This document shows, one piece after another, positions 18,566-27,645 of a DNA stretch of 64,000 nucleotides. The DNA lies in assembly GCF_025567045.1 (NCBI RefSeq), contig NZ_JAOQJK010000001.1, forward strand, positions 259,497 to 323,496. Direction: 5' to 3'. The stretch's first letter is position 1. Each line of letters opens with the position of its first letter. The notes under the pieces were generated by a model that was given only the letters and a program-made list of their open reading frames with translations, was not told where the DNA came from and did not search any database. Made by a program: the position numbers and the translations under genes. The stretch is from Barnesiella propionica. GTDB lineage: Bacteria; Bacteroidota; Bacteroidia; Bacteroidales; Barnesiellaceae.

Positions 18566-20227
18566 ATGAAACGAAGTAATTTCCCATTTCATGACTGGGT
18601 TCCCCGTTGGTTAGGCATATCGATATTATTTTTCATGTTCCTTCCCAGCCTTTTTATCAGCGGGGCATATACCGTCAACAGCGGAGAAATGTCGTCAGGA
18701 TTAGGTATCTTATCGGAACACATACAATTTTCCAGCTTCTGTACTTCGATAGGAATGGTGGTTTACGCTCCTTTCATGGTAAGCTTCCTCAAGATCGGAC
18801 GGCCTAAAATGGTCTTTCTTGCCGGCTGCATTATATTATTCTTTTTAAGTTGGTTATGTGCCGTCACAGAGTCCATGCCGTTATTAATGCTCTGTAGTTT
18901 TTTTATGGGATTCATCCGCATGATACTGGTATTTAATACTCTGTTCACCCTTATACATTATGCAACGGGCATCGATGCTATCGCCGGGATCGAGAACGAG
19001 CCAGATCTCTCGCCGGAAGAATACCAGAAAGGAGAAGCGGCTAAAGGCATCTACCTGCCGTTCATGTATTTATTTTTCATGATAGTAGCCCAAATAGGGA
19101 ACGCTATTACGGCATGGTGCGCTTATGAATACCAATGGCAATATTCCTACTATTTTATGATGGGGCTGCTTCTTGTTGCCCTGATTCTCACCGAAGTAAC
19201 GATGAAATATCAGAAACGGCTGTCTCCGGCAAAAATAACTTTCTCCAAATTCGCCGATATGACAACGGCTGCCATCGCCATGCTGGGATTATGCTACATA
19301 TTGATCTACGGCAAGACTCTCGACTGGTTCGATAATCCCAACATACGTCTCGCCGCTTATATATCCCTGGTTTCCCTGGGTATTTTTTTACTACTTCAGG
19401 CCAACAGCCAAAAAGGATATATAAAACTGGAAATCTTCAGTGTACGCAAAGGATTGATCGCATGTCTCATGTTCATGTTCATCATGATACTCAACAGCAG
19501 TTCCATACTGGTAAATGCTTTTACGGGAGTAGCCATGAAAATAGACAATTTCCAAAACGCCAATCTGGGTAATTACACAATCATAGGTTATATTGCCGGC
19601 GCAGTTACCGCCGCAGTCATGGCCTGGAAAAAAATTCATTATAAATATATTTTTTCGGTTGGTTTTCTCTACATCATTATCTCCGCCTTGTTCCTGTATT
19701 TCTGGATACAACCTCAGGGCCTCTACGAATATATGAAATGGCCTACCCTGATACGGGCTGCCGGGATGATTATAGTATATGCCATGAGTGCTATCTACGG
19801 ACAATACATGTTGCCTAAACGACTTATGGTTTCCTGGGTATTCCTCATGCTCGCATTCCGTTCTGTTATCGCGCCTGTTGCGGGAGTGGCGGTATATAGC
19901 AATCTGATGAACGAGCGCCAGCAATACTATATAACAAAATTCGTATCCCGTGCCGACGCCACTAATACAGAGGTAGCAGACTTGTTCCGGCAAACACAGG
20001 CAGGAAGTATGATAGCACAAGGGAAAAGCTACGAGGAAGGTTCCAATCTGGCCGCCATATCCCTGCGCGGAAGGATACAAGTACAAGGATTATTAGCTAC
20101 GCTCAAAGAAATTGCCGGATGGACAATCTGGGGAGGAATTTTATTCATTATCATTACGCTGATTATTCCTTACGACGACAAAAAAGAAAAACTGATACTG
20201 GAAACCTGGGCACGAAACAAAGGCTAA
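18566..20227 (+). CDS. EmrB-like MFS efflux pump, 14-helix DHA2-type
   Basis: 553 residues with about 14 hydrophobic helices and a C-terminal cytoplasmic tail. It sits 3 bases after the EmrA-like adaptor. The first helices (WLGISILFFMFLPSLFISGAYTV) and the absence of the canonical MFS motif A of well-known EmrB proteins show that it is a divergent Bacteroidetes branch. It likely exports a hydrophobic compound together with the adaptor and TolC protein. The operon ends at the palindromic terminator 38 bases downstream. Confidence 0.82.
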   Translation: MKRSNFPFHDWVPRWLGISILFFMFLPSLFISGAYTVNSGEMSSGLGILSEHIQFSSFCTSIGMVVYAPFMVSFLKIGRPKMVFLAGCIILFFLSWLCAVTESMPLLMLCSFFMGFIRMILVFNTLFTLIHYATGIDAIAGIENEPDLSPEEYQKGEAAKGIYLPFMYLFFMIVAQIGNAITAWCAYEYQWQYSYYFMMGLLLVALILTEVTMKYQKRLSPAKITFSKFADMTTAAIAMLGLCYILIYGKTLDWFDNPNIRLAAYISLVSLGIFLLLQANSQKGYIKLEIFSVRKGLIACLMFMFIMILNSSSILVNAFTGVAMKIDNFQNANLGNYTIIGYIAGAVTAAVMAWKKIHYKYIFSVGFLYIIISALFLYFWIQPQGLYEYMKWPTLIRAAGMIIVYAMSAIYGQYMLPKRLMVSWVFLMLAFRSVIAPVAGVAVYSNLMNERQQYYITKFVSRADATNTEVADLFRQTQAGSMIAQGKSYEEGSNLAAISLRGRIQVQGLLATLKEIAGWTIWGGILFIIITLIIPYDDKKEKLILETWARNKG

Positions 20228-20265
20228 CTAACATATTCTATTTTTTACCTCTATCATCTGACATT

Positions 20266-20300
20266 CCCGGAACGGAATTCCGTTCCGGGGATTTCTTTTT
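20266..20300 (+). terminator. Rho-independent terminator after the EmrAB-like operon
   Basis: A perfect 24-base palindrome (20266-20289, centred on GGAATTCC) is followed by ATTTCTTTTTTC. It lies 38 bases after the pump stop codon and separates this operon from the next TolC operon. The rest of the gap up to 20435 shows no further gene or recognisable promoter. Confidence 0.8.
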
Positions 20301-20435
20301 TCGTAAAAACGAAGATCCTAAAAATCACCGGCCGTTGTCCGTATGGCAGGATAGTACGCCCCGGTGTGTTTTCCTGAACAATCTTTTTTCTGTACCGTTA
20401 TAAAGCTAACATTTAATTCATAAACAGAAATTTTT

Positions 20436-21878
20436 ATGTTCAGATATTTGGCTTCATGCAGCATGCTTCTTTTCTTTTTGTTTCCTGCAATCCTGACAGC
20501 ACAAAATCCAGAAATAGAACTTAGTTACGAACAGTCCGCACAAAGGTTATTACAGGAAAACCAAAGTCTTAAAATAGCAGCCAAGGAAATAGAATGGGCG
20601 AAAAATGAACATCAGAGACTGAACGCATTCTGGTATCCTTCTATCAACGCTACGGGAGCTTATGTACACATGTCGAATAAAATAGAAGTCAAAGAACCGC
20701 TAAGCCAGTTCACCGATCCGGCAAAAGATTTCGTGCATTCTATTATTCCCAACGACCAGATCATATCTTCTATCCTGGACAAAATAGGTTCCTATTCACT
20801 GAGTTTTCCGCTAACGCCCCAGAACCTCACGACCATAGACGCTAATATTACATGGCCCGTTTTTACAGGAGGTAAACGTATCTATGCCGGGAAAATAGGA
20901 AGATCGATGGTTTCCATCGCAGAAATAAACAGAGAACAGGTTCATGCAAACCTTCAAGTCCTGCTGGTAGAAACATACTTCGGACTGCGACTGGGGCAAC
21001 GTGTCGTCGAAGTCAGGGAACAAACTTACCGGTCACTGGAGAAACATTACCAAAACGCACTGAAACTCGAGGCGAACGGTATGATAAACAAAGCAGAACG
21101 TTTATTTGTAAAAGTCAATATGGACGAGGCGAAACGTGAACTGGAATCGGCAAAGAAAGACCTGAATGTGGCACAAAACGGATTCAAGGTTTTGATAAAA
21201 ATGGACTCAGAAAACGACATACGTCCTGTAACTCCCCTTTTCATCAATGACGGACTGCCTTCTGTTTCTTACTTCAAGTCTCTGGTAAGCGATAATAATT
21301 ATATTATCAATCAAATAAAACTGGAAGAGAATATTGCAGAGAACGAATTGAATATAGCCCGCACCGGATATGCTCCTAATATCGCCTTATTTGGAAAACA
21401 AACTTTATATGCACACGGTATAGAAAAGAACCTTTTGCCCAGAACCATGATAGGAGTCGGTTTTACCTGGAATATATTCGATGGTCTCGACAGGGAGAGA
21501 AAAGTGAGACAGGCTAAAATAAGTAAGCAAACACTGGAGCTGGGACGGGAAAAAGCGATAGACGACATACGGGTGGCTATAGATAAATTCTATAGCCAGA
21601 TACAAAACGCTCTGGATAATATCACCGCTTTGAATACCACCATAGAAATGAGTCAGGAATTGGTAAGAATGAGAAAAAAATCCTTCACAGAAGGTATGGC
21701 GACCTCCGCCGAGGTGGTGGACGCCGAAGTTATGCTGTCAAAGGTACAGATCGCCTCGCTGCTGGCTTATTACCAATACGATGTAGCCCTGATCAATCTG
21801 CTGGCGACATCCGGTATTCCCGATACGTTCCAGTCATACCGGCAAGAGGGTAAGAGCGAACACCTTATTTTTAATTAA
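20436..21878 (+). CDS. TolC-family outer-membrane efflux protein
   Basis: 480 residues with a signal peptide (cleavage near ILTAQ) and the TolC repeat structure. An N-terminal coil starts at IELSYEQSAQRLLQENQSLKI, a strand region contains ITWPVFTGGKRIYAG, and the second half contains GVGFTWNIFDGLDRERKV. It is the outer-membrane channel for the following adaptor and ABC-2 permeases. The gap to the HlyD-like gene is 36 bases, so they are probably one operon of four genes ending at 25293. Confidence 0.9.
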   Translation: MFRYLASCSMLLFFLFPAILTAQNPEIELSYEQSAQRLLQENQSLKIAAKEIEWAKNEHQRLNAFWYPSINATGAYVHMSNKIEVKEPLSQFTDPAKDFVHSIIPNDQIISSILDKIGSYSLSFPLTPQNLTTIDANITWPVFTGGKRIYAGKIGRSMVSIAEINREQVHANLQVLLVETYFGLRLGQRVVEVREQTYRSLEKHYQNALKLEANGMINKAERLFVKVNMDEAKRELESAKKDLNVAQNGFKVLIKMDSENDIRPVTPLFINDGLPSVSYFKSLVSDNNYIINQIKLEENIAENELNIARTGYAPNIALFGKQTLYAHGIEKNLLPRTMIGVGFTWNIFDGLDRERKVRQAKISKQTLELGREKAIDDIRVAIDKFYSQIQNALDNITALNTTIEMSQELVRMRKKSFTEGMATSAEVVDAEVMLSKVQIASLLAYYQYDVALINLLATSGIPDTFQSYRQEGKSEHLIFN

Positions 21879-21914
21879 TCATACGGATAAACAGATCATA
21901 TCAACCATTAAGTT

Positions 21915-22907
21915 ATGGAGAAACAAAGAAAATACCTGACAATAGCTTTTGTCATTATACTGGTCGCAGTTATTATAATTTCCGCAGCCGGAATGATACT
22001 GCTGGGGAATAAACCCATGATACTGCAGGGAGAGATTGAGGCTACAGAAATACGTATATCGGGAAAACTACCGGGCCGTATAGACACATTCCTCGTCAAG
22101 GAAGGACAGAATGTGAAAGCGGGAGATACGCTGGTGATCATTAACAGTCCCGAAGCGGTCGCGAAATACGAACAGGTAAACGCCATGGAAAATATCGCCG
22201 TTTTCCAGAATCAAAAGATAGACGAAGGAACACGGAAACAAATTATAGAATCGTTTCTGCAACTCTGGAACAAATCCAAATCGGATCTCCAACTGGCAAA
22301 GACTACCTATGACCGGATACGTACCTTATATAAAGACAGCGTAGTAACTTCACAAAGGAAAGATGAAGTAGAAGCTTTATATAAAGCTGCAGTAGCTAAT
22401 GAACAGGCTGCTTACCAACAATACCAGATGGCACTGGACGGTGCACAGAAACAGGATAAAGAAAGTGCACGCTCTCTGGTCGAAGCGGCCAGAGGATCGG
22501 TGAACGAAGTAGAAGCCCTGCTACAGGATGCCCGCCTTACGGCTCCGGAAAGCGGACAAATATCGTCTATCTACCCTAAACGGGGGGAACTGGTCGGTGC
22601 CGGAACCCCCATTATGAGTCTTGTGGTATTAAACGATGCTCATGTCGTACTGAACGTCAGGGAAGATCTGCTCCCTCATTTCAAAATCGGTGAAATATTC
22701 CGGGGAGATGTTCCCGCCATAAATAAAAAAAGAATAGAATTTAAGACGAACTATATCAGTCCCCTGGGAAGTTACGCCACCTGGAAGTCAACCAAACAGA
22801 CCGGAAGCTACGACCTGAGAACTTTCGAATTACATGCCTTACCCGTTTCACAAGTGGAAGGTTTACGCCCGGGCATGTCGGTACTGGTAAATATGAACGA
22901 ATTGTAA
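21915..22907 (+). CDS. HlyD/YbhG-like membrane fusion protein
   Basis: 330 residues. An N-terminal signal-anchor helix (IAFVIILVAVIIISAAGMILL) is followed by the lipoyl half motifs (ISGKLPGRIDTFLVKEGQNV and LTAPESGQISSIYPKRGELV), a coiled-coil hairpin at about 80-195, and a beta-barrel domain. The spacing resembles YbhG/YhiI adaptors that work with ABC-2-type exporters. It stands 3 bases before the first permease gene and belongs to the same operon. Confidence 0.88.
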   Translation: MEKQRKYLTIAFVIILVAVIIISAAGMILLGNKPMILQGEIEATEIRISGKLPGRIDTFLVKEGQNVKAGDTLVIINSPEAVAKYEQVNAMENIAVFQNQKIDEGTRKQIIESFLQLWNKSKSDLQLAKTTYDRIRTLYKDSVVTSQRKDEVEALYKAAVANEQAAYQQYQMALDGAQKQDKESARSLVEAARGSVNEVEALLQDARLTAPESGQISSIYPKRGELVGAGTPIMSLVVLNDAHVVLNVREDLLPHFKIGEIFRGDVPAINKKRIEFKTNYISPLGSYATWKSTKQTGSYDLRTFELHALPVSQVEGLRPGMSVLVNMNEL

Positions 22908-22910
22908 ATA

Positions 22911-24095
22911 ATGGAGAGATGCACAAAAAACGGTCCTTTTGTTTCTGTCCTTAAACGGGAATGGAGACGTATGACATCCCGGAGGCTCTACTTCGGCGTA
23001 TGTATCGTACTACCGTTGTTCTGTGTCTTTTTCATGGCAACCATATTCGGTTCGGGGCAAATGGAGAATATACCTATCGGTATCGTGGATTACGACCAAA
23101 CTGCTACTTCGAGGAACATTGCACGAACGGTAAGTGCCGTCCCTACATTCAAAGTGGCGGGAGATTATACCGACGACGTGTCGGCCCGTACGGCTACACA
23201 AAAGAAAAAAATATACGGTTACCTGGTTATTCCGCCTAATTTCGAAGAGAATGTACTCGGAGGCAGGCAAACCACATTGTCTTACTATTACCACTACGCA
23301 CTACTCAGCGTAGGAAGCGAAGTGCATGGGGCTTTCGAAACCGTATTGCAGCCTGTTTCAATGACACCGCTTGTAACGGAAGCTACAGCTTTGGGTATCA
23401 GCGAAAACCAGATAGAAGACTTCCTGGTACCGGTCAACGCGCAAGACCATCCGTTATTCAATCCCGACCTGGATTATTCGGTCTACCTGAGTCATCCGTT
23501 CTTTTTCATCCTGTTCCAGGTAATCATCCTGCTCGTTACCGTCTATTCGGTAGGAAGCGAAATAAAATTCCGTACCGGCGATGAATGGCTGAAAACCGCC
23601 GATATGAATATTTTTACGGCTGTAACCGGTAAATTGCTGCCTTATACGGTCATATTCGTTATTATAGGAATATTTGCCAATTATGTGATGTTCGGCATTG
23701 CGAATATACCTTTCTCGGGGCATTTTTTAAACCTAAACCTGTCAATGATTCTTTTCATTATCGCTACACAAGCCTTAGGAGTTTTTCTGTTCTCCCTATT
23801 CCCGGCCATCAGCATTATTATCAGTATCGTATCAATGGTAGGTTCGTTAGGCGCAACACTATCTGGTGTGACCTTTCCGGCCCCGTTCATGTTTCCCGTC
23901 GTATATTACTGCTCCTTTCTGTTTCCGGTAAGGCATTTTGTGGAAATAAACCAGAATCTCCTGTACGGCAATTACGGGTTCGCCTATTCCTGGCAAAATG
24001 TTTGTTCCCTTTTCGCTTTTGTCCCGGTGGCCCTGTTAATACTCCCCCACCTGAAAAAGGCTATATTAAGTCACAAATATGAAAACATCAAGTAA
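22911..24095 (+). CDS. ABC-2-type transporter permease (YhhJ/YbhS-like), first copy
   Basis: 394 residues. An N-terminal membrane helix (YFGVCIVLPLFCVFFMATIFG) is followed by a periplasmic domain of about 150 residues (MENIPIGIVDYDQTATSRNI) and then five membrane helices (from FFFILFQVIILLVTVYSVG). The C-terminal segment GATLSGVTFPAPFMFPVVYYCSFLFPVRHFVEI is the ABC-2 signature. It forms the membrane part of an exporter with the second permease. No gene for the ATP-binding subunit is present in this operon. It overlaps the next gene by 17 bases. Confidence 0.87.
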   Translation: MERCTKNGPFVSVLKREWRRMTSRRLYFGVCIVLPLFCVFFMATIFGSGQMENIPIGIVDYDQTATSRNIARTVSAVPTFKVAGDYTDDVSARTATQKKKIYGYLVIPPNFEENVLGGRQTTLSYYYHYALLSVGSEVHGAFETVLQPVSMTPLVTEATALGISENQIEDFLVPVNAQDHPLFNPDLDYSVYLSHPFFFILFQVIILLVTVYSVGSEIKFRTGDEWLKTADMNIFTAVTGKLLPYTVIFVIIGIFANYVMFGIANIPFSGHFLNLNLSMILFIIATQALGVFLFSLFPAISIIISIVSMVGSLGATLSGVTFPAPFMFPVVYYCSFLFPVRHFVEINQNLLYGNYGFAYSWQNVCSLFAFVPVALLILPHLKKAILSHKYENIK

Positions 24096-25293
24096 AATAA
24101 AATATATTCTCAAAGAAATAGCTTCGATAGCTGTAAACGAATTCAAGACCATATCGACAAGCTATGCGATTCTTCTCGTTCTCATGGGGGGCATTTTCGT
24201 ATATGGACTGCTTTATAACTATATGTATGAACCTAACCTGATCAGGAATGCTCCGATAGCCGTAGTGGATAAATCGGGAACGGCCCTGAGCCGGGAATAT
24301 ACCCGCCTGATTGATGCCGCACCTCAAGTAGAAGTATATGCCCGGACATCTGATTTTACTCATGCGAAAGAACTGATGAAAAAGAACGAAGTCATCGGCA
24401 TTATATATATTCCCGACGATTTCGATACGAGAGTAAACCGGGGAGACGAATCTCTCTTTATCATGTACGGAACGACAGATGCATTCCTCTATTATCTTGC
24501 CATGCAGGAATCATCCGCCGGAGCCATGATGGAACTGGACGAAAGATACCGACCGGAGATGCTGGTATTTTTACCTCATCAAGACATACAACAAATATCA
24601 CAATCACAAGCCATTACGATAGCAGGAACAGCTCTATACAACCATACCGAAGGTTATGGCAGCTATCTCATTCCCGCCGTACTCATGGTAATCATTTTCC
24701 AAACGTTACTTATGGTTATCGGGATGATAAGCGGAGACGAACGGGACTCGGGTACAATCCGGTTGTACGGCAGGCAAGGACTTTCTTTCGGACATATGGC
24801 ACGTATCATCACAGGAAAAACATTTGTCTACTGCACGTTATACGCCATATTCTCACTGTTTCTCCTGGGACTGATGCCTGTTGTTTTCAGCCTCCCGGCC
24901 ATAGGCCATCCTTACGAGATCATTATGCTTATAATTCCTTATCTGCTGGCGACCAGTTTTATAGGACTTTCAGCATCGGTATTCTTTACCGATTCGGAAA
25001 CACCACTTCTTATGATCGCATTTTTTTCCGTTGGGCTTATCTTTCTCTCAGGAGTTTCCTATCCGCTGGAACTGATGCCCTGGTACTGGCAAGCAGCACA
25101 CTACCTTATTCCTGCAGCCCCGGGAACACTCGCTTTCGTAAAAATAAATTCGATGGGAGCTTCCATGTCTGACATACAAACTGAATACATCACCCTCTGG
25201 GTACAATGCATCGTTTACTTCATACTGGCATGTCTTGCTTACCGGTACAATATTAAAAAAGCCATAAACAATCCGATAACTCAGCCCGGGTGA
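24079..25293 (+). CDS. ABC-2-type transporter permease, second copy
   Basis: 404 residues with the same architecture as the preceding gene: one helix (YAILLVLMGGIFVYGLLY), a periplasmic domain (NAPIAVVDKSGTALSREY), then five helices and the ABC-2 region (FLSGVSYPLELMPWYWQAAHYLIPAAPGTLAF). The pair would form a heterodimeric exporter with the HlyD-like and TolC partners. It ends 1 base before the stop of the convergent gene at 25295, and no terminator hairpin was seen there. Confidence 0.87.
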   Translation: MKTSSKIKYILKEIASIAVNEFKTISTSYAILLVLMGGIFVYGLLYNYMYEPNLIRNAPIAVVDKSGTALSREYTRLIDAAPQVEVYARTSDFTHAKELMKKNEVIGIIYIPDDFDTRVNRGDESLFIMYGTTDAFLYYLAMQESSAGAMMELDERYRPEMLVFLPHQDIQQISQSQAITIAGTALYNHTEGYGSYLIPAVLMVIIFQTLLMVIGMISGDERDSGTIRLYGRQGLSFGHMARIITGKTFVYCTLYAIFSLFLLGLMPVVFSLPAIGHPYEIIMLIIPYLLATSFIGLSASVFFTDSETPLLMIAFFSVGLIFLSGVSYPLELMPWYWQAAHYLIPAAPGTLAFVKINSMGASMSDIQTEYITLWVQCIVYFILACLAYRYNIKKAINNPITQPG

Positions 25294-25294
25294 A

Positions 25295-26309
25295 TCAAAG
25301 TCCTCCATAACCAGACGATAAGGAATATAAGCAATCTTCATACATTTTTCCGGGCTTCTTACGGTAACCGAGCTTATGAATATTACTATAAGTCGCCTCC
25401 ATTTCTTTTTTTAATTTTTGGGCAGCAAGGCTTTCCTTATCGGTTATTTTAAGATAATGCTCTGTCATTATTCCGGCTTGTACCAAAAGGGCGTTGATAC
25501 AGTTGGGGTAATATTTCAAAACCGTACGGCAACATTCCCGGATAAATATTCCGTCATTACCGGGATACTTCCTGCCGTACCCCTGTGCCAGATCGACCAG
25601 ACAGAGGGCTATTTCTTCTTTTACGGTAAGAGTGTCCATATACAGGCTGTTACGAATAGCATCGGGATGGATATAGCCGGATGTTATGATCCGGGCATCG
25701 GAAGGATGGCTCCGCGCGGTAAGTTCCAGATTATACAGACCACTCTTTTCTGTATAAGCTTTGACATACATATGATTAGGTGCGAGAGCCAGCCAGCATT
25801 TTTCTTCCAGTTTATTCATAATGAGTTTGTACAGCAACAGCATGGAGTGACAGTTACCTTTCCCCGTTGCCATCAACGTTGTAACAAACATGTGACTCCA
25901 CTCTTTCTCTCCGGCAAAATCTTCGGAATTATACCTGAGCGGGAGATGATAGATAACGGTATCTTCTAATAATATGGGGATAGAATCGGTCATAAAAGAG
26001 AATACGGCGGCTTGTATGTTTACCGAACATGAATTCCGACCGGCATTATATGATATTCCTGTTTTTTGCTAAAGACCGGCATATTCCGGCATAATATTCT
26101 ATCCGGCTATCGAAAGCGGATTGTGCCAGGTTCCCTTCGTAGTATGCGTTTTCAACACTAAAAACGGCTTTGGAAAGATCGGCGGTATCCGTGCCATCGA
26201 GCATGTTCTCTAACAACCGGAATCCCCTCATATAATCGACCTGTGCCAGAATATGAAAATTTCGTATGCCAAACAAAATGGCTAAGATAAATATAAGTTT
26301 ATATTTCAT
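25295..26309 (-). pseudogene. Transglutaminase-like secreted protein, split by a frameshift in a run of six A
   Basis: Two adjacent minus-strand frames read as one gene. The 5' part (26046-26309) encodes a signal peptide (MKYKLIFILAILFGI to LAQ) and a domain ending AGICRSLAKN. The 3' part opens right after a stop at 26069-26071 and continues through VFSFMTDSIPILLEDT into a transglutaminase-like core, with Cys in GKGNCHSM, His in APNHMYVKAY and a downstream ELTARSHPSDA. The two frames exchange within a T6 run at 26062-26067 (A6 in the gene). Removing one base restores a protein of about 337 residues. A mutation, phase variation or sequencing error are all possible. Function unknown; related Bacteroidetes proteins are exported. 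Confidence 0.7.
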
Positions 26310-26397
26310 CAGTAATACTTGTTTTATTATATATTTTTCTTCTAGCTACTACCGCCGGGACCAGAAATAATAAAAACATAACGATTCGATTCACCAT
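26299..26397 (-). CDS. Possible small membrane peptide ORF (32 residues)
   Basis: The reading frame begins MVNRIVMFLLFLVPAVVA, a single hydrophobic segment followed by a basic tail. Its stop overlaps the start of the split transglutaminase-like gene by 11 bases. It is too short to be judged by composition and has no recognised family. It could be a chance frame or a leader that couples translation to the next gene. Confidence 0.2.
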   Translation of the reverse strand: MVNRIVMFLLFLVPAVVARRKIYNKTSITDEI

Positions 26398-26412
26398 ATT
26401 ATCACAGTAATT

Positions 26413-26913
26413 CTATTTAAAGCAACATATTCCTGTAAGAACCATTTTTCCATAGCTATAGGACAGGGAAAATGTTCCCGGATCGGTCATTCCCCGGGAA
26501 ACATCTTCGGCATAAGACAATTTCTTTTTATTGTCCGATACCGTACAAAGATATTCGGGAACAGGACCTGACCATATAAAAAGATAATCTTTATATTCGA
26601 AACAGCCATCGAATGTAATTCTTCTATTTTCCCCGAATTCGGGAGTCAGCATGAAAATCAGATCAAAATAGTTTTCTCTTTTTTGACTGTAAATATTGAA
26701 TATTCTATATTCTCTTTTTTTGATTTGAGGACAAAATGAATTGAAAATCAAAGAATCTATTCCTTGTAAAAACAGACTGTCTTTTATCATTAATTCCGGT
26801 AAATATTTATATCTGTCTTCAGCCTGAGGAGTATATCCCGAAGACTGGGCATGAACTATTTCTGTAAAAAAACAGAGTATCAATAAAGAGATTGTATGTT
26901 TTAATTTTATCAT
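26413..26913 (-). CDS. Small secreted protein, paralogue A of a tandem triplet
   Basis: 166 residues with a signal peptide (ISLLILCFFTEIVHAQ). The core YKYLPELMIKDSLF, then GIDSLIFNSFCPQIKKRE and the C-terminal TGICCF, is shared with the proteins at 26947-27441 and 27583-28077. No known family was recognised. The three copies lie head to tail in AT-rich DNA, and two of them directly follow fragments of a JAB-like domain. That order is typical of immunity genes placed behind toxin C-termini, so a periplasmic immunity role is an inference. This is the most divergent copy and has no toxin-like fragment in front of it. Confidence 0.7.
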   Translation of the reverse strand: MIKLKHTISLLILCFFTEIVHAQSSGYTPQAEDRYKYLPELMIKDSLFLQGIDSLIFNSFCPQIKKREYRIFNIYSQKRENYFDLIFMLTPEFGENRRITFDGCFEYKDYLFIWSGPVPEYLCTVSDNKKKLSYAEDVSRGMTDPGTFSLSYSYGKMVLTGICCFK

Positions 26914-26930
26914 TTTATTTATCTATAAAA

Positions 26931-27009
26931 ATTGAATTTAATTTTACTAAAAACAGCACATGCCTGTTAATTCCATTTTTCCTTGGGTATATTCAAATGA
27001 AAATTCCGC
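26931..27009. repeat. 79-bp near-perfect direct repeat, copy 1
   Basis: It matches 27567-27645 with a single difference (26989 versus 27625). It covers the last codons of paralogue B and the 16 bases after its stop. It marks a recent tandem duplication or gene conversion between paralogues B and C. Confidence 0.85.
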
Positions 27010-27441
27010 CAAATCGGATCGGATAAAAGGGAGATTCTTCAGGTAATATAGTTTTCTTTTATTATTTGAAATATTCCATAATCTATATGGTATTTCTCCA
27101 TACCATATAAACAAATAATTCTTATATTTAAAACACCCTTGAAGTTTACTCTCATTATGAAATTGAATTGTAGGCAATAAGGCAAAATACAAATCATATT
27201 TATTCTCATTTTTTCTACAATCAATATTAAATGTTTTATGTTCTCTTTTTTTTATTTCCGGGCAAAATGAATTGAAAATCAAAGAATCAATTCCATGCAA
27301 AAACACGCTGTCTTTTATCATTAATTCCGGTAAATATTTATAGGTTTTTTCTAATTTAGGGACCGGGATCTTTGATTGTGTATTTAATACACCAAGTGAA
27401 GAATAAAATACACTCAAGAATATAATAAGATTTATTTTCAT
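26947..27441 (-). CDS. Small secreted protein, paralogue B of a tandem triplet
   Basis: 164 residues with an N-terminal hydrophobic signal (LIIFLSVFYSSLGVLNTQ). It shares YKYLPELMIKDSVF, GIDSLIFNSFCPEIKKRE and the end GKMELTGMCCF with its neighbours. Its last 60 or so bases are almost identical to those of paralogue C. It starts 2 bases after the stop of a truncated JAB-like fragment (27444-27578), repeating the arrangement seen upstream of paralogue C. Family unknown. The cysteine pair at the C-terminus and the signal peptide suggest a periplasmic or outer-membrane location. Confidence 0.7.
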   Translation of the reverse strand: MKINLIIFLSVFYSSLGVLNTQSKIPVPKLEKTYKYLPELMIKDSVFLHGIDSLIFNSFCPEIKKREHKTFNIDCRKNENKYDLYFALLPTIQFHNESKLQGCFKYKNYLFIWYGEIPYRLWNISNNKRKLYYLKNLPFIRSDLAEFSFEYTQGKMELTGMCCF

Positions 27442-27443
27442 TT

Positions 27444-27578
27444 TTAATAATATATATATCTGTTCGTCTTAACATGATAAATTCCAAATGAAGGAACTAG
27501 TAATCCCTGTTGTCTCAATACACTTGTAACCTGAGATTTAAACAATTTGTCATTATTTCCTGGAAGATTGAATTTAAT
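27444..27578 (-). pseudogene. Truncated JAB-like domain fragment (C-terminal end only)
   Basis: A frame without a start codon reads through KSQVTSVLRQQGLLVPSFG and IYHVKTNRYIYY to a stop at 27444-27446. It aligns with the last 32 residues of the fragment at 28081-28340 at about 15 identical positions (K.QV..VL..Q, then TN.YI.Y). The part that would hold the HSHP motif is missing. The frame closes at a stop inside the end of paralogue C, so this is the 3' stub left by duplication. It ends just before the start codon of paralogue B. Confidence 0.6.
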
Positions 27579-27645
27579 TTTACTAAAAACAGCACATGCC
27601 TGTTAATTCCATTTTTCCTTGGGTGTATTCAAATGAAAATTCCGC
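27567..27645. repeat. 79-bp near-perfect direct repeat, copy 2
   Basis: Partner of 26931-27009, offset by 636 bases, with one mismatch. It covers the end of paralogue C and the sequence just beyond its stop. Confidence 0.85.

Noticed and set aside
19391..20086. Minus-strand frame of 231 codons inside the EmrB-like gene
   Set aside because: Antisense to a membrane protein; the residue mix is typical for shadow frames and no motif was found.
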